NCBI GenBank assembly: GCA_015658765.1
Contig: DQOE01000167.1
Location: 1 to 13,251, forward strand
DNA: 13,251 nt
Direction: 5' to 3'
Origin: Verrucomicrobiota bacterium
GTDB taxonomy: Bacteria > Verrucomicrobiota > Verrucomicrobiia > Limisphaerales > UBA1096
Of the stretch, positions 6,076 through 12,438 are shown piece after piece; positions within the stretch are counted from its first letter, which is position 1; every line of letters starts with the position of its first letter. A program made the position numbers and the translations under genes. The notes beneath the pieces are model-generated. The model made no database searches and was not told the origin of the DNA. It saw nothing but the letters and a program-made list of their open reading frames with translations.

Positions 6076-7494
6076 ATGGGCTTGAAAGTCTTCAACACCC
6101 TGTCGCGTTCGGTCGAGCCGTTCGTGCCTCTCAATCCCGACGGGAAAAAGGTCGGCATCTACTGCTGCGGCCCGACCGTGCACGACTTCGCGCACATCGG
6201 GAACTTCCGCACGTTCGTCTTTGCCGACATCGTCCGCCGCCACCTCACGTTTCGCGGCTTCGACGTGCGGCACGTCATGAACATCACCGACGTGGAGGAC
6301 AAAATCATCCGGCGCGTCAACGAGTCCGGCAAGTCGCTGGCCGAGTTCACCGGCGAATTCGAGCAGGCCTTCTTCGCCGACCTCGAGGCGCTTGGCTGCC
6401 AAATGCCGCACGACCGGCCGCACGCCACCGCGTTCATCGGCCCGATCATCAAGCTCATCAAAAAGCTCGAGTCGACCGGCATCGCCTACAAGGCCAACGA
6501 CGGCTCCGTCTATTTCAGCATCGAGAAATACCGCGAAGCCGGAAACAAATACGGCCAACTGCTCAACATCAATCTCGACGAAATGCGCCCCGGTGAACGC
6601 GTCAGCAGCGACGAGTACGAAAAGGAATCGATCGCCGACTTCGCCCTCTGGAAGGCCCGCGTGCCGGAGGACGGCGAGGTATTTTGGGACAGCCCGTGGG
6701 GCGAGGGCCGGCCCGGCTGGCACATCGAGTGCAGCGCCATGAGCATGGAACTGCTCGGGCCAAATTTCGACCTCCACCTCGGCGGCGAGGACTTGGTGTT
6801 CCCCCATCACGAGGACGAGATCGCCCAGAGCGAAGGCGCCTGCCTGCAGTGCGACGGACACAAGTTCGTCAAGTACTGGATGCACGGCGCGCACCTGCTC
6901 GTTGAGGGCAAAAAAATGAGCAAGTCGCTCGGCAATTTTTTTACGCTGCGCGATCTTCTGGCCAAGGGCAGCGCCGGGCGCGAGGTGCGTTACCTCATGA
7001 TCTCCGCCCACTACCGCGAGACGTTCAACTTCACGCTCGACAACCTGGCCGGCGCAAAAACCGCGCTGGGCCGCATCGACGAATGCACCGCCAAGCTGCG
7101 CGAACTCGCGCTTGGCCAGGCGGCCGAACCAACCGCCGACTCGCCGCTCGTCACGCGCTTCACGGAGGCGATGGACGACGACCTCAACGTCTCCGCCGCC
7201 TGGGGCGCGGTGTTCGACTGGGTGCGCGACACCAACCGCAAACTCGCAGCCAATGACCTCACCGCCGAGACCGCGGCAACCGAGTGGGCCAACTGGGAAC
7301 ACATCAACAGCGTGCTCGGCATCGAGTCGATCGAGGAGGAAGCGCCACCGGAAATCGCCGCTCTCGCCGAGGAACGCCAAGCCGCCCGCAAGGCCAAAAA
7401 CTTCGCCCGCTCCGACCAAATCCGCGACGAACTCGCCGCCCAAGGCTGGATCATCGAGGACACCCCCAAAGGCCCCCGAGTCAAGCGCGCTTAA
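6076..7494 (+). CDS. cysS: Cysteinyl-tRNA synthetase
   Basis: This class I cytoplasmic aminoacyl-tRNA synthetase of 472 residues charges tRNA-Cys. The protein starts MGLKVFNTLSRS and shows HIGN (40-43, the HIGH signature), zinc ligands C31, C219, H244 and E248 (in YCCGPTV, HIECSAM and HHEDEIAQSE), and the KMSKS loop at 280-284 in KMSKSLGNF. A helical anticodon-binding region follows, and the C-terminal ERQAARKAKNFARSDQIRDEL type segment near 433-453 is typical. Length fits the family. The ATG at 6076 is chosen because it gives the canonical N-terminus; the frame is open back to a GTG at 6004, but that stretch is repeat-like spacer. There is no Shine-Dalgarno sequence. It contains four GCTTGGC-type words, in two codon frames. 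It ends convergently with lplA. Confidence 0.97.
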   Translation: MGLKVFNTLSRSVEPFVPLNPDGKKVGIYCCGPTVHDFAHIGNFRTFVFADIVRRHLTFRGFDVRHVMNITDVEDKIIRRVNESGKSLAEFTGEFEQAFFADLEALGCQMPHDRPHATAFIGPIIKLIKKLESTGIAYKANDGSVYFSIEKYREAGNKYGQLLNINLDEMRPGERVSSDEYEKESIADFALWKARVPEDGEVFWDSPWGEGRPGWHIECSAMSMELLGPNFDLHLGGEDLVFPHHEDEIAQSEGACLQCDGHKFVKYWMHGAHLLVEGKKMSKSLGNFFTLRDLLAKGSAGREVRYLMISAHYRETFNFTLDNLAGAKTALGRIDECTAKLRELALGQAAEPTADSPLVTRFTEAMDDDLNVSAAWGAVFDWVRDTNRKLAANDLTAETAATEWANWEHINSVLGIESIEEEAPPEIAALAEERQAARKAKNFARSDQIRDELAAQGWIIEDTPKGPRVKRA

Positions 7495-7518
7495 TCCAAG
7501 CACGACACCGCGCGGGAA

Positions 7519-7586
7519 GGGAGGGACGAGTTCCATCTCGTCCGAAATTATTATTGAAATAGGGCAAGGTGGAACTTGCCCCTCCC
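7519..7586. repeat. Nested palindromic repeat between convergent cysS and lplA
   Basis: Two perfect hairpins are present: GGACGAG (7524-7530) with CTCGTCC (7537-7543), and GGGCAAG (7562-7568) with CTTGCCC (7575-7581), each with a 6-nt loop. The 25-bp halves 7519-7543 and 7562-7586 are also inverted copies of each other, matching at 20 of 25 positions, around an AT-rich centre. The structure could form a cruciform or act as a bidirectional terminator. It looks like a dispersed intergenic element rather than a simple terminator. Confidence 0.6.
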
Positions 7587-7602
7587 GCACTCCAAAAGGC
7601 GT

Positions 7603-8283
7603 TCACCGCTTTTGATTGTGGACATCGGCGGCGTATTTGCGCTTGGCCAAGCTGGTCGATTCGTCGATGAACGACCCGCCCGGCTGCCACTCGCTCCAAT
7701 CGCTCTCCGCCAGCATTGCGATCTCCCACGCCTCGCGATCAATGCCGGTGGACTTGGCCTGCACCGAACCTTGGATTAGCAGACCGTCGCGGTTGCGGTG
7801 CTGGGCGGCCCCGGCGATTTTTTGCCCGTTAAAAAGAAGGTCGCACTTTTCCGCGCCAACGAAGCATTGCCCCGACCCGGTCGCTCGCGTTTCCGGGCAA
7901 AGCTCGGTCGCCACACCACAAACCTCAAACGCATGACGAACCCATTCGTGCACACATCGGTAACTCTCTTCGGCTTTCAGTTGCCACGCCGGATGAGTCG
8001 GCGGGAAAGTCAGGCTGTACGTCCACTCTGCCTCGTCGTGCAGCACAACTCCCCCGCCAGTCGGTCGGCGGATGAGGGGTCGCAACCCGCTCAACGCCTC
8101 CACATCGGCGTATCGTTGAAAATACCCGAACGACGCCGATGGCTGATCCCACGAATAAAACCGCAGCACCGCTTGGCCAAGCGCGGCGGCGTGTTGCAGA
8201 AGCAGCTCGTCCGCAGCCATGTTCCAAGCCGGCGAACCGGCTTGTCCGTGCCAAATCCGGAGCGCTTGGCCGCTGGTGTTCAT
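7603..8283 (-). CDS. Lipoate-protein ligase A / octanoyltransferase (LplA/LipM-type) family protein
   Basis: The 226-residue protein belongs to the BPL/LplA fold that attaches lipoate or octanoate to E2 and GcvH domains, or moves it between them. Evidence is the N-terminal MAADELLL segment, RRPTGGGVVLHD around 72-82, and NGQKIAGAAQHRNRDGLLIQ (residues 152-171), where K155 is the conserved substrate lysine. A cysteine-phenylalanine pair lies at 140-141 before this motif. Whether it is an ATP-dependent ligase or an octanoyltransferase cannot be decided by eye; there is no C-terminal ligase accessory domain, which leans toward a LipM-like or single-domain enzyme. The ATG at 8283 overlaps the nth stop as ATGA, and a longer frame to 8343 lies inside nth. 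The gene holds two near-perfect copies of the iterated palindrome and, at 8225-8244, an 8-bp perfect hairpin some 40 nt into the coding sequence. Confidence 0.85.
   Translation of the reverse strand: MNTSGQALRIWHGQAGSPAWNMAADELLLQHAAALGQAVLRFYSWDQPSASFGYFQRYADVEALSGLRPLIRRPTGGGVVLHDEAEWTYSLTFPPTHPAWQLKAEESYRCVHEWVRHAFEVCGVATELCPETRATGSGQCFVGAEKCDLLFNGQKIAGAAQHRNRDGLLIQGSVQAKSTGIDREAWEIAMLAESDWSEWQPGGSFIDESTSLAKRKYAADVHNQKR
7641..7652. repeat. Full palindromic copy of the iterated word in the lplA-family gene
   Basis: GCTTGGCCAAGC is a perfect 12-bp palindrome near the 3' end of the gene, read in sense as Ser-Leu-Ala-Lys-Arg. Confidence 0.6.
8170..8183. repeat. 14-bp palindromic copy of the iterated word in the lplA-family gene
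   Basis: CGCTTGGCCAAGCG is perfectly palindromic. In sense it reads Ala-Leu-Gly-Gln-Ala, a different codon frame from the copy at 7641-7652 in the same gene. Confidence 0.65.
8225..8244 (-). other. Strong hairpin early in the lplA-family coding sequence
   Basis: The arms CAAGCCGG and CCGGCTTG are perfectly complementary around a 4-nt loop that reads TTCG on the coding strand. The hairpin spans roughly nucleotides 40-59 of the gene. The symmetry is directly visible; a role in slowing or tuning translation is only a possibility. Confidence 0.4.
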
Positions 8284-8945
8284 TCGCGATATTCGCCGTC
8301 TTTTTCCGACGGACAAAGCGGGGCGATCTCGCACTCGCCGCACTCCGGCTTTCTCGCGGAGCAGCGGCGGCGCCCGTGAAAAATCAGCCAGTGACTGAGC
8401 ATCATCCAGTCGGCGCGCGGCACAAGTTTTTGCAGCGTGACCTCGATTTTCTCCGGCGTCTTTTCCACCGTCAAACCAAGCCGCCTGGCCAGTCGCCCCA
8501 CGTGCGTATCGACGACGATGCCCTCGTTGACGCCGAACGCGTTGCCGAGCACGACGTTGGCCGTCTTGCGCCCCACCCCGGCCAGGGCGACGAGCGCATC
8601 CATCGTCGCCGGCACCTTGCCGCCGTGCGACTCGACGAGCACGCGGCAGCAGTTTTGGATGCTCTTAGCCTTGTTGCGAAACAGGCCGATCCGCTTGATG
8701 TCCCCCTGCAATTCCTCCAGCGGCACTGCGGCGAAGTCAGCGGCGCGGCGATATTTTTTGAACAAGACCGCAGTGACGATGTTGACCTGCTTGTCGGTGC
8801 ATTGCGCGGAGAGAATCGTCGCGATCAACAACTCGAGCGGATTGCGGTGGTCGAGTTCGCAATGCGCATCGGGATACGTCGCACGCAAGCCGCCGATGAT
8901 TTTCGCCGTGCGTTCGACCTTGGCCTTGTTGGATTCGAGCGGCAT
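8280..8945 (-). CDS. nth: Endonuclease III (DNA glycosylase/AP lyase)
   Basis: This base-excision repair enzyme of 221 residues removes oxidised pyrimidines and cuts the abasic site. The helix-hairpin-helix LAGVGRKTANVVL contains the catalytic lysine K127, and D146 in IVVDTHV is the catalytic aspartate. The C-terminal C195-x6-C202-x2-C205-x5-C211 pattern is the 4Fe-4S ligand set. Helical motifs such as LLIATILSAQCTDKQVN (39-55) fit the family, and the length is typical. The ATG at 8945 lies 5 bp after the stop of the upstream secreted-protein gene, and the stop overlaps the next start, so the three genes form one operon. No link in function between nth and its neighbours is evident. No Shine-Dalgarno sequence is visible. 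Confidence 0.97.
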   Translation of the reverse strand: MPLESNKAKVERTAKIIGGLRATYPDAHCELDHRNPLELLIATILSAQCTDKQVNIVTAVLFKKYRRAADFAAVPLEELQGDIKRIGLFRNKAKSIQNCCRVLVESHGGKVPATMDALVALAGVGRKTANVVLGNAFGVNEGIVVDTHVGRLARRLGLTVEKTPEKIEVTLQKLVPRADWMMLSHWLIFHGRRRCSARKPECGECEIAPLCPSEKDGEYRE

Positions 8946-8950
8946 TAAAA

Positions 8951-10507
8951 TCAGTTTTGCGGAAGCGCCGCCGGAGCCGACACCGTCGGCGCCGGCTTGA
9001 ACAAGACCAGCCGCCGATCCACCGAGTCGAGTTGGCGCACGGCCTCATCGACCATCGGCGCGAGCCTTGGCCGCGCCTGGCCACGGCGCGGCTTGAACGA
9101 CTCGACCCGCTGCCGAGTCGCGACATAGTTCTGCAGGATGCGCCCGTACTCGTTGACGAATGGCAGCAGTTGCCGCGGCATCTTCATCCGCGCGATCAGC
9201 AGTTGGTTGATCTTCATCTCAAGCGTTTGTTTCTGCACCGCGAAGTCCCAGCCGCGAATCGCCTGCTGCAGCGTGACCTCCGCCTCAAGCGGCGAGTCGG
9301 CATCGTTCAAGCGCACCTCGGCCGGCAGTTTCAACAGGTTTTCAAGCTTCTCCACCGCCTCGCTCAACGTCCAGTTTTGGTATTGGTTTTGGCCGGTCAA
9401 CTGCACGATCGTCACCGCCCACCACTTTTCCACCCCCAACATGTCGGCGAAAAAGTCGCCGTACACCTTCAAAAAGCTGGTCTGCCAATTCATGTTGTGC
9501 GGCAGTTGACGGATCATGTTTTGCAGGCGCACACCACCGGCCCGCACCGCCAGCAAACGATCCACCAACAGGTGCGAACAGGCCTGAAAATCCCTCCAGT
9601 TTTCGCCGCGCAAATGGGCCGGCGACGGCATCGCGATCTCGCTGAAGTCAAACGCGCGCCGGCCGCGCAACCGCAACCGCACACCGGCCAGCGAGTCGTG
9701 TCGGCGCACATTTTTGACGACCGCCTCCATCGCCATTTCATTCCCGCCCTGTTCCGGCCGACTCAGGACGAGCACCAAGTCCGGCTGAGCCAACAACACC
9801 TGCGTGAAGCCGACCGTCATCCAGAGGGGGATCTCCGTGTCGCGCAACTGCGGCTTCCGGTTGGCCAGGTCCAGCAGCGTCACCTGCACCAGTGCCCGGA
9901 CGAGTTTGTCCGACTCGATCTCGCTCGGCAACGTCAGCTCGTACGTGTAACCGTTGATGTGCCGATCCGTCACCACCGGCACTGTCGCCCGGTGCGACAT
10001 TGCTGGGTTGAGCCGCATCATTAATTTGCTGCCCGGCATCGCTGGCAAACCCAGTTGGCGAAACAGCGCATTGCGAACCCGCTCGGCCGTCACGACCACG
10101 TGATCCGGCGCGATCAAAATAGTGTCGGCGTTGGCATCGAGAATGCCGCCGCGACGCTTCGGCGAGATCGGCCCGTAAGCCATGAACTGCCCCGATAAAC
10201 TGCGGGCCGTCTTGTACCCCGCTCGCGATGTGAGGAGGCGATTGATGTCCACCGGCAACCGCTTCGGCGCCGTCGCCCCCTTGCCCGGCGGCTTGGGCTG
10301 AACCGTGCGCGGCGGCAACACCGGCTTGGGCGGCTTGGGCGCTGGCTCCGGCTTGGTCGGCTCAGCGCCTGGCTGCGGCTTGGGCACGATCGGCTCCGCT
10401 TGGCCAAGCGCAGCCGGGATCCCGGCCAAGCCGAAGACAACCGTCAGCAACCAGGCGCGGCAACCCGGCCGGGGCACACAAGCGATCCTGTCAAAACACA
10501 AATCCAT
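8951..10507 (-). CDS. Secreted protein with a degenerate gluzincin-like peptidase domain
   Basis: The 518-residue product has a signal peptide (about residues 16-37, AWLLTVVFGLAGIPAALG then QAEP), a proline/lysine-rich linker (39-78) and a folded part from about 83 to 518. Within it, LVRALVQVTLLDLA (202-215) followed by IPLWMTVGFTQVLL (226-239) has the layout of zinc metallopeptidases in which HExxH is followed by P-x-W-x-x-E-G-x-A. The histidines and glutamates that would bind zinc are absent, so I read it as a catalytically dead relative; this is a judgement by eye, not a database hit. The start is set at the ATG at 10507 because it sits just before the signal peptide; the frame stays open to 10741 through repeat DNA. 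It is first in the operon with nth and the LplA-family gene. The precise role is unknown. Confidence 0.75.
   Translation of the reverse strand: MDLCFDRIACVPRPGCRAWLLTVVFGLAGIPAALGQAEPIVPKPQPGAEPTKPEPAPKPPKPVLPPRTVQPKPPGKGATAPKRLPVDINRLLTSRAGYKTARSLSGQFMAYGPISPKRRGGILDANADTILIAPDHVVVTAERVRNALFRQLGLPAMPGSKLMMRLNPAMSHRATVPVVTDRHINGYTYELTLPSEIESDKLVRALVQVTLLDLANRKPQLRDTEIPLWMTVGFTQVLLAQPDLVLVLSRPEQGGNEMAMEAVVKNVRRHDSLAGVRLRLRGRRAFDFSEIAMPSPAHLRGENWRDFQACSHLLVDRLLAVRAGGVRLQNMIRQLPHNMNWQTSFLKVYGDFFADMLGVEKWWAVTIVQLTGQNQYQNWTLSEAVEKLENLLKLPAEVRLNDADSPLEAEVTLQQAIRGWDFAVQKQTLEMKINQLLIARMKMPRQLLPFVNEYGRILQNYVATRQRVESFKPRRGQARPRLAPMVDEAVRQLDSVDRRLVLFKPAPTVSAPAALPQN
10397..10410. repeat. 14-bp palindromic copy of the iterated word in the secreted-protein gene
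   Basis: This is the same 14-bp sequence as at 8170-8183, CGCTTGGCCAAGCG, located at the signal-peptide cleavage region of the gene. A single GCCAAGC copy follows at 10425-10431. Confidence 0.65.
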
Positions 10508-10587
10508 CCAGCAGCGGACAGTGTGGCCATTTTCCCGACCGGCTAAAAGCCCGCATTTCAGCGCCGAAGGGGTTGGCTTACGCGGGA

Positions 10588-10682
10588 GCGTCTTGGAGTG
10601 GGATTCTCTGCACCGCATTCGACGGCGTTGCATAATCCGAATCCTCTCCCAAAGCGGCAGGGACGGCCGCACTCCAAGACGC
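10588..10682. repeat. 95-bp element bounded by a perfect 13-bp inverted repeat
   Basis: GCGTCTTGGAGTG at 10588-10600 is the exact reverse complement of CACTCCAAGACGC at 10670-10682. The interior has short GC-rich pieces (AAGCGGCAGGGACGG) and no coding potential. The size and terminal symmetry suggest a small non-autonomous or dispersed intergenic repeat just upstream of the secreted-protein gene. Copy number elsewhere is unknown. Confidence 0.55.
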
Positions 10683-10746
10683 AGCCGCGATATTTGATCC
10701 CATAAAAAATACATCATGCTGCAATTCCCATTTAAAAACACTCGTT

Positions 10747-10772
10747 ACTTGTCAACAACAAGAACTGACCCC
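10747..10772 (+). repeat. Left terminal inverted repeat
   Basis: This 26-bp arm begins ACTTGTCAACAACAAG and ends CTGACCCC. It is the inverted partner of 11147-11172 with two mismatches. Confidence 0.7.
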
Positions 10773-10860
10773 GTCACCAATAAGAAAAACTTCATAATCT
10801 GAATCCCCACATAATTTGCTCACAAACAGAAGGGGCAATTCTGACCCCATCAGGACAGCC

Positions 10861-11115
10861 TCAGCTCGTGGATCGGAGAGCAGACTTGAACTCACTTAAC
10901 GCCACCTCCACTTTTCCATCTCCTCCGGGATTGATTTCATCTTCAATTGTGACCCTATTTGACCCGTAGTTCAGTCGGACATTGAAGCAATTAAACGCGT
11001 GCTCCCTGCTTACGTCAGACTCGTAGAGTTCTTCGATTTCTTTTAGAAGCTTCTCAGCGATAAATGGGTCGCAATCCTCACTCAAAAACTGCCCTAACAA
11101 AGATTCTTGGTTCAT
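10861..11115 (-). CDS. Small protein of unknown function, cargo of the inverted-repeat element
   Basis: The 84-residue acidic protein begins MNQESLLGQFLSEDCDPF and contains helical KLLKEIEELYESD, then a likely strand pair FNVRLNYGSNRVTIEDEIN, and ends with a helix VEVALSEFKSALRS. I do not recognise it. The small size, acidity and the VRLNY...VTIEDE...LSEFKSAL rhythm recall immunity-type proteins of bacterial toxin systems, but no toxin gene is adjacent and this is speculative. Its G+C is about 45%, far below its neighbours, and it sits between 26-bp inverted repeats, which points to horizontal acquisition. The start at 11115 lacks a Shine-Dalgarno sequence. Coherent predicted secondary structure and amphipathic spacing argue that it is a real gene rather than a chance frame. 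Confidence 0.6.
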   Translation of the reverse strand: MNQESLLGQFLSEDCDPFIAEKLLKEIEELYESDVSREHAFNCFNVRLNYGSNRVTIEDEINPGGDGKVEVALSEFKSALRSTS

Positions 11116-11146
11116 TGAGCAAATGGGAATGCTGGTCGAACCCTTA

Positions 11147-11172
11147 GGGGTCGGTTCTTGTTATTGACAAGT
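11147..11172 (-). repeat. Right terminal inverted repeat
   Basis: This arm reads GGGGTCGG then TTCTTGTTATTGACAAGT on the plus strand. It lies 31 bp upstream of the small-gene start and ends 4 bp from the stop of the FmdB-type gene, so insertion may have trimmed or replaced that gene's 3' flank. Confidence 0.7.
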
Positions 11173-11176
11173 CATG

Positions 11177-11509
11177 TCACTTGCTGGGAGGCGGTTTGCT
11201 TTTGCCCTTGGTTGACTTGGGCTTATCGGTTTTCGATTTGCTGTCGCTCTTGGTTGAGGATTTCTTTGACTCGGATTCCTTCTTGGCGCCGGCCTTGTAG
11301 CTTTCGCTGCGGTAATCGGTCTCGTAGAAGCCGCTGCCCTTGAAGATGATCCCGGCTCCGGTGCCGATGGCGCGGCGCACGTTGCCCTTGGCCCAGCGTT
11401 TTTTTGGGCAAGCCTCTTTCGGGCAGGTCTCCAGCGCATCGGCCTTGATGGATTGAAATAACTCAAACTCGTGGTCGCACTTTTCGCAAATGTACTCGTA
11501 GGTCGGCAT
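11177..11509 (-). CDS. FmdB-family zinc ribbon protein
   Basis: The 110-residue protein starts MPTYEYICEKCDHEFELFQS, the hallmark of the FmdB/CxxC_CxxC_SSSS putative regulatory family, and continues with GAGIIFKGSGFYETDYR (51-67), also typical. The zinc site uses C9-x2-C12 and C29-x4-C34; the second pair is spaced wider than the usual CxxC, through an inserted PKEA. Residues 73-110 form a Lys/Ser-rich low-complexity tail, perhaps nucleic-acid binding. The family's biochemical role is not firmly established. The start at 11509 is fixed by the conserved MPTYEY; the upstream frame to 11863 overlaps the Nif3 gene and is rejected. It is divergent from the Nif3-family gene, with 123 bp between the starts. 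Confidence 0.9.
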   Translation of the reverse strand: MPTYEYICEKCDHEFELFQSIKADALETCPKEACPKKRWAKGNVRRAIGTGAGIIFKGSGFYETDYRSESYKAGAKKESESKKSSTKSDSKSKTDKPKSTKGKSKPPPSK

Positions 11510-11632
11510 AAATATTCGATTCCAAAAATCCGCGGCGAGTAACGGCAAGCGACCACCGAAAGTCAAGACTGCGGCGGCGCGAACGGCATTTCCCGCTTGG
11601 CTTGGGGCAGCGGGGTTGGTTCCCTCCCCTGC

Positions 11633-12394
11633 ATGGCCAAGGTCACGCTCGCCAAAATCGTCGCTCACTGCAACCGAACCCTCAAGCCGGAGTCGTTCGA
11701 GGACTGGCCCGGCGCGGTGAACGGCTTGCAGGTGCAGAATCGCGGCAGCGTGTCGCGGATCGCCGCCGCAGTCGATGCCACGCCGGCCACGATCCGCAAG
11801 GCCATCGTCGCCGGGGCTGACTTGTTGATCGTCCATCACGGGCTGTTCTGGGGCGTGACGCATCCGTGGACCGGCAATCGCTACAAGCTGTTGCGGCTGC
11901 TGCTAGACAACAACGTCGCGGTTTACAGTTCGCACCTGCCGCTGGACGCGCATCCTCGGCTCGGCAACAACGCCCAGCTTTGCAAGGCGCTTGGCATCAA
12001 GTCGCCCCAGCCGTTTTTCACCGAGCGCGGCCAAGCGATCGGCCTGCGCGGCACGCTCGACTTGACGCGGGCGCAGTTGGCCAAGCGATTGGCCAAGGCC
12101 ACCGGCACGGAGCCGACGGTGATGCCGGGCGGCGCGGCGCGTTGCCGCAAGATCGGCGTCGTCACCGGCGGCGCGGGTGCGGAAATGAAAACAGCAGCCG
12201 ACGAGGGCGTGGACACGTTCATCACCGGCGAAGGCCCGCACTGGACGTTCGCGCTGGCCGAGGATCTTGGGCTGAATGTGTTTTACGGCGGCCACTACGC
12301 GACGGAGACGTTCGGCGTGAAGGCGCTCAGCGGGAGTTTGTCGAAAAAGTTCAAGCTGCCTTGGACGTTCATCCATCACCCAACCGGCCTGTGA
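11633..12394 (+). CDS. Nif3/YbgI-like dinuclear metal centre protein
   Basis: The 253-residue protein belongs to the Nif3-like family (also annotated GTP cyclohydrolase I type 2 homolog), which forms toroidal hexamers with a two-metal site; the physiological substrate is not settled. Visible ligands are H68 and H69 in LLIVHHGLFWG, D105 in HLPLD, H221 and E225 in YGGHYATETFG. VNGLQVQ (29-35) and FITGEGPHW (196-204) are further family marks. Length is that of the single-domain form without the inserted PII-like domain. The ATG at 11633 is preferred over a TTG at 11597. The leader is pyrimidine-rich (GGTTCCCTCCCCTGC) with no Shine-Dalgarno sequence. It is followed after 44 bp by a small secreted-protein gene and then parB on the same strand. 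Confidence 0.93.
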   Translation: MAKVTLAKIVAHCNRTLKPESFEDWPGAVNGLQVQNRGSVSRIAAAVDATPATIRKAIVAGADLLIVHHGLFWGVTHPWTGNRYKLLRLLLDNNVAVYSSHLPLDAHPRLGNNAQLCKALGIKSPQPFFTERGQAIGLRGTLDLTRAQLAKRLAKATGTEPTVMPGGAARCRKIGVVTGGAGAEMKTAADEGVDTFITGEGPHWTFALAEDLGLNVFYGGHYATETFGVKALSGSLSKKFKLPWTFIHHPTGL

Positions 12395-12438
12395 CGCTGA
12401 AGATTGCCAGCGCTTGGTTTTCAAAATAGGCTCGCCGC

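Larger units (their letters stand above)
10508..10860. other. Gene-free stretch of about 350 bp holding repeat elements
   Basis: Two elements fill most of this gap: an inverted-repeat-bounded element at 10588-10682 and the left end of the AT-rich element that begins at 10747. Composition falls sharply from about 10690 rightward. An open frame runs through 10508-10741 in phase with the secreted-protein gene, but its peptide is arginine-rich and resembles nothing, so I treat it as non-coding. Confidence 0.6.
10747..11172. mobile_element. AT-rich element with 26-bp terminal inverted repeats carrying one small gene
   Basis: The 26-bp ends at 10747-10772 and 11147-11172 are inverted copies matching at 24 of 26 positions (each reads ACTTGTCAA, then AACAAGAAC, then GACCCC from the outside in). 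G+C is about 44-46% by my count, against roughly 60-70% in the flanking genes. A further CTGACCCC-type word at 10841-10848 repeats the inner end sequence. One reading frame (10861-11115) lies inside. No transposase is present and I see no target-site duplication, so it would be a non-autonomous or cassette-like insertion. GGGGTCAG-type ends recall sequences found near IS200/RAYT-type elements, but that is a memory-based inference. Confidence 0.6.

Noticed and set aside
6058..7590. A 510-residue open frame antisense to cysS
   Set aside because: It is the complement of a well-identified gene, with low-complexity composition and no domain features.
8957..10024. A 355-residue open frame antisense to the secreted-protein gene
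   Set aside because: The opposite strand encodes a signal peptide and a structured protein in a tight operon; this frame has only Arg/His/Gln-rich shadow composition.
10508..10741. N-terminal extension of the secreted-protein gene
   Set aside because: It would bury the signal peptide behind 78 arginine-rich residues and runs through an inverted-repeat element.
10740..11180. A target-site duplication flanking the TIR element
   Set aside because: I compared bases just outside both ends and found no convincing direct repeat.
11510..11863. N-terminal extension of the FmdB-type protein
   Set aside because: The conserved MPTYEY start is at 11509, and the extension overlaps the Nif3-family gene on the other strand.
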